From positions 1-6,854 of the forward strand of contig JAKAXG010000233.1 in the NCBI GenBank assembly GCA_021827225.1: a DNA stretch of 6,854 nt. The letters are read 5' to 3'. This document shows positions 1-5,698 of the stretch, piece after piece. Each line of letters begins with the position of its first letter. Within the stretch, counting starts at the first letter, position 1. The position numbers were made by a program, and so were the translations under genes. This stretch comes from Actinomycetes bacterium. GTDB taxonomy: Bacteria > Actinomycetota > Acidimicrobiia > Acidimicrobiales > Palsa-688. The notes under the pieces are model-generated. The model did no database searches and was not told the origin of the DNA. It saw only the letters and a list, made by a program, of their open reading frames with translations.

Positions 1-2738
1 GATCTACATCTTTCGGTAGGGGAGGAGCCACCACCTTCCAGCAGGACCTGCAGAACGCCGACTGCATCCTGGTGCAGGGCTCCAACATGGCGGAGGCCCA
101 TCCGGTCGGGTTCCAGTGGGTGATGGAAGCCAAGGCCCGGGGAGCGAAGCTGATCCACGTCGATCCCCGCTTCACCCGGACCAGCGCCGTGGCCGACATG
201 CACGTCCCCATCCGGGCTGGCAGCGACATCGCCTTCCTGGGCGGCATCGTCAACTACGTCATCAGCAACGAGCGCTATTTCCGGGACTACGTGGTCGCCT
301 ACACCAATGGTCCGACCATCGTCGGTGAGGACTTCCGCGACACCGAGGACCTCGACGGGGTCTTTTCCGGCCTGGAGGCGGAGGAGCGCACCTACGACCC
401 GGAGAGCTGGCAGTACCAGGGTCGCCACGTCACGTCGGCATCGGGGGAGCGCGAGCAGCTGTACGAGGAACGCACCGCCGCCGACACCGAACAAGGCGGG
501 GACCAGCCCGCCGGGGATGACCCCGAGGGGGCGGCCGACCGCCAGGCCGTCAGCCGGAGCGGCCGCGCCCACTCTTTCGGCTCCGGTGGCCCCAGCGTCG
601 ACCCCGAGGTGGACCGCGACGAGTCGATGCAGCACCCCCGCTGCGTGTTCCAGATCGTCAAGCGCCACTTCTCGCGCTACACCCCCGAGATGGTCGAGCA
701 GGTGTGCGGGGTCCCGCAGGAGCAGTTCCTCGAGGTCTGCCGGACGCTCTGCGACAACTCCGGCCCGGACCGCACCACTGCCTTCGCGTACGCGGTGGGA
801 TGGACCCAGCACAGCGTGGGAGTGCAGTACATCCGCACCGCCGCCATCCTGCAGCTTCTGCTCGGCAACATCGGGCGGCCCGGCGGGGGGATCATGGCCC
901 TGCGGGGCCACGCCAGCATCCAGGGTTCCACCGATATCCCGACCCTCTACAACCTGCTCCCCGGTTACATCCCCATGCCGCACGCCCACCGCGACGAGAA
1001 CCTGGACCAGTTCGTCGAGGGGACCGAGGCGGAGAAGGGCTACTGGGGGGAGATGCGCTCGTACACGGTCAGCCTGCTGAAGGCGTGGTGGGGGGCTGCG
1101 GCCACGGCCGGCAACGACTACTGCTTCGACTACCTGCCCCGCCTGACCGGCGACCACAGCACCTACCCCACGGTGATGGCCCAGATCGAGGGGGAGTGCA
1201 AGGGCTACTTCGTGGTCGGGGAGAACCCGGCCGTCGGCTCGGCCAACGCCAAAATGCAGCGGCTCGGCCTGTCCGGCCTGGAGTGGCTGGTCGTGCGGGA
1301 CTTCTCCCTCATCGAGACCGCCACCTGGTGGAAGGACGGCCCGGAGATCGAGAGCGGTGAGATGACGACCGAGGACATCGCCACCGAGGTGTTCTTCTTC
1401 CCGGCCGCCGCCCACAGCGAGAAGAACGGGAGCTTCACCAACACCCAGCGCATGCTGCAGTGGCACCACGCCGCGGTGGAGCCGGCCGGCGACGCCCGCA
1501 GCGACCTGTGGTTCTACTACCACCTCGGGCGGATAATCCGGGAGAAGCTGGCCGGCTCCACCGACGGGATGGACCGCCCGCTGCTCGACCTCACCTGGGA
1601 TTACCCGACGGAGGGCCCGCTCGACGAGCCCAGCGCCGAGGCTGTGCTGGCCGAGGTCAACGGCTGGGACGCCGGGGGGGACCTGCTCGGCTCCTACACC
1701 GACCTGAAGGCTGACGGCAGCACCAGCTGCGGATGCTGGATCTACTGCGGTTGCTACGCCGGGGGCGTCAACCAGACCGCCCGCCGCCGCCCCGGACCCG
1801 AGCAGAGCTGGGTGGCGCCGGAGTGGGGATGGGCGTGGCCGGCCAACCGGCGCATCCTCTACAACCGGGCCTCCGCCGACCGCGACGGGCGGCCCTGGAG
1901 TGAGCGCAAGGCGCTGATCTGGTGGGACCAGGCGGAGGAGAAATGGGTGGGCCACGACGTGCCGGACTTCTCCGCCACCAAGGCCCCCGGGTACCGGCCC
2001 GCCGAGGGGGCCCGCGGCCCCGACGCCCTGAGCGGGGACGACCCGTTCGTCATGCAGTCGGACGGCAAGGGGTGGCTCTACGCCCCGGCCGGCCTCAACG
2101 ACGGCCCGCTGCCCACCCACTACGAGCCGCAGGATTCGCCGTTCCCCAACCTGCTGTACCGCCAGCAGCGCAACCCGGTCCGCCAGGTGTACCCGGGCCG
2201 GCACAACCGCTACCACCCCTCCGGCGACGAGCCCGGTTCCGAGGTGTTCCCCTTCGTGGCCACCACGTTCCGCCTCACCGAGCACCACACGGCCGGCGGG
2301 ATGTCCCGGTGGCAGCCGTACCTGTCGGAACTCCAGCCGGAGATGTTCTGCGAGGTGTCCCCGGAGCTGGCTGCCGAGCGGGGCCTGGAGCACGCCGGAT
2401 GGGCCACCATCGTGACCGCCCGCGGCGCCATCGAAGCCCGGGTGATGGTCACCGACCGGATACTGCCGCTGCGCTTCGGGGAGCGCACGGTGCACCAGAT
2501 AGGGCTGCCATGGCACTGGGGCCCGAACGGCCTGTCCGCCGGCGACGCGGCCAACGACCTGGTCAGCATCGTCCTCGATCCGAACTCCCACATCCAGGAG
2601 GACAAGTCCTTCAGCGTCGACATAATCGCCGGTCGCCGGCCCCGGGGGGCCGGACGTCCGGCCCTGGTGGAGGAGTACCGGCGCCGGGCCGGCACAACCG
2701 ACCGGACGGGCACCGGGCACCGACCGCCGCCCGGCTGA
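1..2738 (+). CDS. fdnG: Formate dehydrogenase catalytic (alpha) subunit, FdnG/FdoG type, 5'-partial
   Basis: Molybdopterin oxidoreductase that oxidises formate to CO2 using a bis-MGD molybdenum or tungsten cofactor and a 4Fe-4S cluster. The frame opens at base 3 and stays open to the left edge, giving 911 residues (numbered here from base 3). The GTG at 72 is internal, because family sequence (SFGRGGATTFQQDL) precedes it. Compared from memory with E. coli FdnG, the window begins about nine residues after the Sec/Cys ligand, so the signal peptide, Fe-S cysteines and metal ligand are missing. Visible landmarks are HVDPRFTRTSAVAD near 52, HPRCVFQIVKRHFSRYTP near 211, GWTQHSVG near 266, ALRGHASIQG with the conserved active-site Arg 301, SCGCWIYCGC near 575, NRRILYNRASAD near 615, and the C-terminal molybdopterin-binding domain (TTFRLTEHHT to the end). 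A hydrophilic insert lies at about 140-208, and a basic, proline-rich tail ends the protein. No beta or gamma subunit gene follows; the next gene is convergent. I am very sure of the family; Sec versus Cys cannot be told. Confidence 0.95.
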   Translation, partial: STSFGRGGATTFQQDLQNADCILVQGSNMAEAHPVGFQWVMEAKARGAKLIHVDPRFTRTSAVADMHVPIRAGSDIAFLGGIVNYVISNERYFRDYVVAYTNGPTIVGEDFRDTEDLDGVFSGLEAEERTYDPESWQYQGRHVTSASGEREQLYEERTAADTEQGGDQPAGDDPEGAADRQAVSRSGRAHSFGSGGPSVDPEVDRDESMQHPRCVFQIVKRHFSRYTPEMVEQVCGVPQEQFLEVCRTLCDNSGPDRTTAFAYAVGWTQHSVGVQYIRTAAILQLLLGNIGRPGGGIMALRGHASIQGSTDIPTLYNLLPGYIPMPHAHRDENLDQFVEGTEAEKGYWGEMRSYTVSLLKAWWGAAATAGNDYCFDYLPRLTGDHSTYPTVMAQIEGECKGYFVVGENPAVGSANAKMQRLGLSGLEWLVVRDFSLIETATWWKDGPEIESGEMTTEDIATEVFFFPAAAHSEKNGSFTNTQRMLQWHHAAVEPAGDARSDLWFYYHLGRIIREKLAGSTDGMDRPLLDLTWDYPTEGPLDEPSAEAVLAEVNGWDAGGDLLGSYTDLKADGSTSCGCWIYCGCYAGGVNQTARRRPGPEQSWVAPEWGWAWPANRRILYNRASADRDGRPWSERKALIWWDQAEEKWVGHDVPDFSATKAPGYRPAEGARGPDALSGDDPFVMQSDGKGWLYAPAGLNDGPLPTHYEPQDSPFPNLLYRQQRNPVRQVYPGRHNRYHPSGDEPGSEVFPFVATTFRLTEHHTAGGMSRWQPYLSELQPEMFCEVSPELAAERGLEHAGWATIVTARGAIEARVMVTDRILPLRFGERTVHQIGLPWHWGPNGLSAGDAANDLVSIVLDPNSHIQEDKSFSVDIIAGRRPRGAGRPALVEEYRRRAGTTDRTGTGHRPPPG

Positions 2739-2742
2739 CGGA

Positions 2743-2764
2743 GCCGCCGGTCGGCCCCGGCGGC
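2743..2764 (+). terminator. GC-rich hairpin just after the formate dehydrogenase gene, possible terminator
   Basis: Two perfectly complementary 8-base arms (GCCGCCGG at 2743-2750 and CCGGCGGC at 2757-2764) enclose a 6-base loop, starting five bases after the stop codon. No T-tract follows on either strand, so it is not a classical intrinsic terminator; actinobacterial terminators often lack one. Its place between convergent genes fits a shared 3' end. In DNA this GC-rich, such hairpins also arise by chance. Confidence 0.4.
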
Positions 2765-2784
2765 CCGGGCCGGCACCGGAAAGC

Positions 2785-2790
2785 TACGGT
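2785..2790 (+). promoter_or_regulatory. Orphan -10-like box (TACGGT) facing the antisense of the phosphoribosyltransferase
   Basis: TACGGT fits the TANNNT form of an actinobacterial -10 box. Its 13-base setting GCTACGGTGCTGG (2783-2795) differs at one base from GCTACCGTGCTGG (3391-3403) upstream of the RNase Z gene. No -35 is evident. No plus-strand gene starts within the next 600 bases; a GTG at 2789 opens only a 9-codon frame. If active it would give an antisense transcript across the phosphoribosyltransferase gene. It may equally be a chance match. Confidence 0.2.
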
Positions 2791-2828
2791 GCTGGACCTC
2801 CCGGAGAGCCCGATCTGAGCTGGCGGTA

Positions 2829-3293
2829 TCAGCCGGCGGACACCGGCGGCTCGGCGGACCACGGGAAGGAGATCCACCGGTCGGTGTGACCCCAGTGGTA
2901 GTCGGGGTCGACCACCGACCGGGGTTTCCGGTAGAGCACCGCGCTGCGCAGCTCGGCCACGTGGGGTCGCACCAGCTCGGCGACCAGGGCCAGCGTCTCC
3001 CCCGAGTCGGCCACATCATCGGCCAGGAGCACCCGCAGCCCGGCCAGATCGACGAGGGGCGGCGTGGGCGGGAGCACCACCGGGACGTCCATGCGCTCGC
3101 CCACACCGGTGTAGAACTCCACGTTGATGGCTGCGCAGTTCTTCACATCCAGGGCGTAGGCCAGGGCCCCGCCCACCGGGAGGCCGCCCCGGGCGATGGC
3201 CAGCACCAGATCCGGGCGGAACCCGCTCTCGGCCACCACCCGGGCCAGGTGCCGGCTGGCCTCGCCGAAACCGGTCCAGGTGAGAACCTCCAT
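2829..3293 (-). CDS. Purine-type phosphoribosyltransferase (COG2236-like)
   Basis: A 154-residue cytosolic enzyme of the type I phosphoribosyltransferase fold, which joins a base to PRPP with release of pyrophosphate; purine salvage (hypoxanthine, guanine or xanthine) is the likely role. The PRPP-binding loop is VLLADDVADSGETL at residues 88-101, with the acidic pair D92-D93. An ARGG loop at 34-37 is the usual pyrophosphate-binding turn. The RWISFPWS end (139-146) recalls small actinobacterial COG2236 proteins. The ATG at 3293 was chosen because MEVLTW is the usual family N-terminus; the frame upstream of it is unlike any protein I know. No clear Shine-Dalgarno sequence or -10 box precedes it. 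It is convergent with the formate dehydrogenase gene and divergent from the RNase Z gene (155-base spacer), so it is probably monocistronic within view. Family is secure; the substrate base is inferred. Confidence 0.88.
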   Translation of the reverse strand: MEVLTWTGFGEASRHLARVVAESGFRPDLVLAIARGGLPVGGALAYALDVKNCAAINVEFYTGVGERMDVPVVLPPTPPLVDLAGLRVLLADDVADSGETLALVAELVRPHVAELRSAVLYRKPRSVVDPDYHWGHTDRWISFPWSAEPPVSAG

Positions 3294-3392
3294 CTGCTGC
3301 TCGGTCCCAGGTGTCTGCACGGGTAGATCTTGGTGCCGGCCGGGGGCGCCGGTCCAACGGCACATTCCGGGACGGGGCCGCCGGCCTCCGGC

Positions 3393-3398
3393 TACCGT
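3393..3398 (+). promoter_or_regulatory. Putative -10 box (TACCGT) for the RNase Z gene
   Basis: TACCGT matches TANNNT and lies 50 bases before the GTG at 3449, so transcription could start near 3405 with a leader of about 45 bases. No -35 hexamer is recognisable 16-18 bases upstream. The box sits in the 155-base divergent spacer 3294-3448, in which I see no other gene or structure. Support comes from similar boxes before the DUF427 and dehydrogenase genes. Confidence 0.35.
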
Positions 3399-3448
3399 GC
3401 TGGCGGTGCCCCACCGGTCGTCCACCGCCCGCCGGGTCTGAGAGCGGC

Positions 3449-4378
3449 GTGTCCGGACGGGAGCTGGTGGTGCTGGGAACCGCCAGCCAGGCCCCCACCC
3501 GCCACCGCAACCACAACGGTTACCTCCTGCGGTGGGACGGATACGGGGTGCTCTTCGACCCGGGGGAGGGGACACAGCGGCAGATGGTGATGGCCGGCGT
3601 GGCCGCCGCCGACGTGGACCTGATCTGCGTGACCCACCTGCACGGAGATCACTGCCTGGGTCTCCCGGGGGTACTGGCCCGGATGTCCCTGGACCGGCTG
3701 GAGCGCCGGGTCGAGGTGCTCCACCCGGCGGCCTCGCACCCGGAGATGATGCTCCTGCTCGCGGTCGCACCCGGCCGGCGCACCGTGTCACCGGTCGCCC
3801 GGCCCTGCAGCGAGGGAACGGTGCACGACGGCCCGCCGCTGCGGGTGACCGCCCGCCGCCTCGATCACCGGGTGCCCACCCTGGGGTGGCGGCTCGAGGA
3901 GCCCGCCGGGCGGAGCATGGACCGCCAGGCTCTGGAGCGGGCCGGGGTGCACGGGCGCCAGGTGGGCGAGCTGATCGCCACCGGATCGGTCCGCACCGAC
4001 CGGGGCCGGTTCGCCCTGGAGGAGCTGAGCCGGCCCCGGCCCGGCCAGAGCTTCGCCCTGGTCATGGACACCCGACCCTGCGACAGCGCCGTCGAGCTGG
4101 CCCGCGGGGTCGATCTGCTGGTGTGCGAGTCCACCTTCCTCTCCGGGGCCGGGGAGGAGGAGCTGGCCGCGGACTACGGCCACATGACCGCCCGCCAGGC
4201 CGCCCATCTGGCCCGCCGGGCCGGCGCCCGACGCCTGGTGCTCACCCACTTCTCCCAGCGCCACCCCGACGAGACCGACTTCGCCCGCGAGGCCGCCGAG
4301 GTCTTCCCCGACGTGATCGCCGCCCGGGACCTTCAGCGGATCCCGTTCCCGACCCGGAGCCGGCCCGCCCCGGCATGA
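3449..4378 (+). CDS. rnz: Ribonuclease Z-like metallo-beta-lactamase-fold nuclease
   Basis: A 309-residue zinc-dependent endonuclease of the RNase Z (ElaC) family, which trims the 3' ends of tRNA precursors in the cytosol; length is normal for the short bacterial form. The zinc-binding signature THLHGDH gives H63, H65, D67 and H68. H140 (RLDHRVPTLGWRLE), D207 (MDTRPCD), H245 (GHMTARQA) and H267 (LTHFSQRH) complete the expected ligand and catalytic set. The N-terminus (LVVLGTASQAPTRHRNHNG) matches the first strand of the family, which favours GTG 3449 as start, preceded only by a weak AGAG. One oddity is the substrate arm at about 160-200, where the Gly/Pro-rich segment of E. coli RNase Z (PPGP) is replaced by VHGRQVGEL. 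It is followed after 77 bases by the DUF427 gene, which has its own promoter-like box. A related phosphodiesterase activity is possible. Confidence 0.88.
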   Translation: MSGRELVVLGTASQAPTRHRNHNGYLLRWDGYGVLFDPGEGTQRQMVMAGVAAADVDLICVTHLHGDHCLGLPGVLARMSLDRLERRVEVLHPAASHPEMMLLLAVAPGRRTVSPVARPCSEGTVHDGPPLRVTARRLDHRVPTLGWRLEEPAGRSMDRQALERAGVHGRQVGELIATGSVRTDRGRFALEELSRPRPGQSFALVMDTRPCDSAVELARGVDLLVCESTFLSGAGEEELAADYGHMTARQAAHLARRAGARRLVLTHFSQRHPDETDFAREAAEVFPDVIAARDLQRIPFPTRSRPAPA

Positions 4379-4411
4379 CCGGCAACCGTCGGGGACCCGG
4401 GCCGGGGGAAA

Positions 4412-4417
4412 TAGGCT
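4412..4417 (+). promoter_or_regulatory. Putative -10 box (TAGGCT) for the DUF427 gene
   Basis: TAGGCT in the 77-base gap after the RNase Z gene matches TANNNT. It lies 38 bases before the GTG at 4456, leaving a leader of roughly 30 bases that holds the Shine-Dalgarno sequence. No clear -35 is seen. It suggests that the DUF427/SirB1-like pair can be transcribed apart from the RNase Z gene. Confidence 0.35.
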
Positions 4418-4443
4418 CTGTGCGGCCCATCCCCCAGCTCCCC

Positions 4444-4450
4444 GGAGGTG
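4444..4450 (+). promoter_or_regulatory. Strong Shine-Dalgarno sequence (GGAGGTG) deciding the DUF427 start
   Basis: GGAGGTG complements the 16S rRNA 3' end almost perfectly and sits five bases (CCCCC) before GTG 4456. It is the clearest ribosome binding site in the window and fixes the start of the DUF427 gene. Confidence 0.75.
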
Positions 4451-4455
4451 CCCCC

Positions 4456-4845
4456 GTGACCGGAACCCGCCCCCACATCGAACCCGGACCGGATCATCCC
4501 ATCACGGTGGAGCCGGCCCACCGACGGGTCGTGGTGCGCTCCGGCGGGGACGTGATCGCTGACACCACCCGGGCGATGGAGCTCCGGGAGGCCGACTACC
4601 CGCCGGTCCTCTACATCCCCCTCGACGACGTGGACCGCCGCCGCCTGAGCGGCAGTGACCGCCACACCTACTGCCCCTACAAGGGTGAGGCGTCGTATTT
4701 CGACCTCGTCGGGGCCTCCGACGGAGGAGGGGAGGGAGCCGTCTGGTACTACCCCGACCCCTACCCGGCGGTGGCCCCCATCAGGGGCATGGTGGCCTTC
4801 TACCCGGACCGGGTGTCGATCTCCGTCGAACAGCCGGGTAGTTGA
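4456..4845 (+). CDS. DUF427 (NTP_transf_9) domain protein
   Basis: A 129-residue single-domain protein of the DUF427 family. Function is not established, despite the Pfam name suggesting nucleotidyltransferase. Family hallmarks are all present: VLYIPLDDVD at 51-60, TYCPYKGEASYFDL at 71-84, and the closing block from AVWYYPDPYPAV (95-106) to FYPDRV (115-120). The Cys-Pro-Tyr-Lys-Gly turn is the most conserved part. No signal peptide or membrane segment is seen, so it is probably cytosolic. The GTG start is fixed by a near-perfect ribosome binding site. Its stop overlaps the TTG start of the SirB1-like gene by four bases, which implies joint translation of the two and hints at a related task. 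Confidence 0.92.
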   Translation: MTGTRPHIEPGPDHPITVEPAHRRVVVRSGGDVIADTTRAMELREADYPPVLYIPLDDVDRRRLSGSDRHTYCPYKGEASYFDLVGASDGGGEGAVWYYPDPYPAVAPIRGMVAFYPDRVSISVEQPGS

Positions 4846-5645
4846 GCCCCTCCCCGGCGGACATCTGGGACAGGTGGACCGAGGCCGTCACCAGGCCCGA
4901 ACCGGAGATCCCGCTGGGGGAGGCTGCCCTGCTGCTGAGCGCGGCTGCCGACCCGGCCCTCGACGTGGGCGCCGGGCTGGACCGGCTGCAGCGGATAGCG
5001 GACCAGGTCGAGATCCCCGATGTCGACGCGGTGTGCGACGTGCTGTTCGGCCGGTTGGCCCTGCGCGGCGACGACCGGACCTACGACCACCCGGACAACT
5101 CCTTCATAGACCGGGTCCTCGACCGGGGCCGCGGCATCCCCATCTCGCTCTCCGTGCTGCTCATCGAGGTGGCCGGCCGGTGCGGGGTGACCCTGGAAGG
5201 GGTGGGAATGCCGGGGCACTTCCTGGTGCGCGACCCGTCGCGGCCGGCGTCGCTGATCGACGCCTTCGGGGGCGGCCGGAGGCTGGGCCCGGCGGAGTGC
5301 GAGAGAATCATGCACCTGGCCACCGGGTCCCCTTCGGCGCTCACCCCGGCCATGCTGGAGCCCACCGGGACCCGGGCCATCCTGGTCAGGATGCTGGCCA
5401 ACCTGGACCGCAGCTACGAGAAGCGCCGGGACCGGCGGTCGCTCGGATGGGTCAGTGAGCTCCGCCTGCGGCTGCCCGGGGCTCCCCTGGGGGACCGGGT
5501 CCAGCTGTCGTCCCGGCTGGGGGGCCTGGGCCGCTTCGACGCGGCTGCCGACGTGCTCGACAAGGCGGTCCGGGCCGTAGCTCCCGGCCCGGCGCGCGAC
5601 CGGTTGGTCCAGGAGGCGGTCACCCTGCGGGCCCGGCTCAACTGA
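4842..5645 (+). CDS. SirB1-family protein with transglutaminase-like core (Transglut_core2)
   Basis: A 267-residue protein of the SirB1/COG2912 family: a transglutaminase-like fold followed by a helical, TPR-like C-terminus. The diagnostic block is DNSFIDRVLDRGRGIPISLSV at about 85-105, then EGVGMPGHFLVRD at 119-131 with H126, and IDAF at 139-142 with D140. These His and Asp positions resemble two members of a Cys-His-Asp triad. The place where Cys would be expected reads PISL, as is usual in this family, so enzymatic activity is doubtful. The C-terminal half (about 170-265) is helix-rich with tandem-repeat character (RLGGLGRFDAAADVLDKAV). The start is TTG 4842, sharing the bases TTGA with the DUF427 stop; no other plausible start precedes the conserved region and no separate ribosome binding site is evident, so translational coupling is inferred. 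Its biological role is not known to me. Confidence 0.87.
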   Translation: MSPSPADIWDRWTEAVTRPEPEIPLGEAALLLSAAADPALDVGAGLDRLQRIADQVEIPDVDAVCDVLFGRLALRGDDRTYDHPDNSFIDRVLDRGRGIPISLSVLLIEVAGRCGVTLEGVGMPGHFLVRDPSRPASLIDAFGGGRRLGPAECERIMHLATGSPSALTPAMLEPTGTRAILVRMLANLDRSYEKRRDRRSLGWVSELRLRLPGAPLGDRVQLSSRLGGLGRFDAAADVLDKAVRAVAPGPARDRLVQEAVTLRARLN

Positions 5646-5683
5646 CCACGCCAACCGCGGCCCGGGCCGGGCGGCGGTCCCAT

Positions 5684-5689
5684 TAGGGT
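5684..5689 (+). promoter_or_regulatory. Putative -10 box (TAGGGT) giving a leaderless dehydrogenase mRNA
   Basis: TAGGGT ends nine bases before ATG 5699. That spacing would place the transcription start at or within a few bases of the start codon, typical of leaderless actinobacterial transcripts. There is no Shine-Dalgarno sequence between the box and the ATG, which agrees with that reading. No obvious -35 hexamer is present. The 53-base spacer before the gene is otherwise GC-rich with a GGCCCGGGCC palindrome at 5659-5668. Confidence 0.5.
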
Positions 5690-5698
5690 CTGAACTCC

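Noticed and set aside
1922..2818. 298-codon plus-strand frame overlapping the formate dehydrogenase gene
   Set aside because: It is a Gly/Arg/Pro-rich shadow frame with no family resemblance, lying over well-conserved formate dehydrogenase codons.
2789..2818. Nine-codon GTG frame as a leader peptide
   Set aside because: It is tiny, has no downstream gene on that strand to control, and no ribosome binding site.
2210..3106. 298-codon minus-strand frame overlapping formate dehydrogenase and phosphoribosyltransferase
   Set aside because: It is antisense to one conserved gene and out of frame with the other; it is a product of high GC content.
3294..3791. N-terminal extension of the phosphoribosyltransferase frame by 166 codons
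   Set aside because: The extension is low-complexity Arg/Pro/Gly sequence antisense to RNase Z, and the family N-terminus begins at MEVLTW.
4800..5654. 284-codon minus-strand frame opposite the SirB1-like gene
   Set aside because: Its composition is typical of an antisense shadow, while the plus strand carries clear SirB1 motifs.
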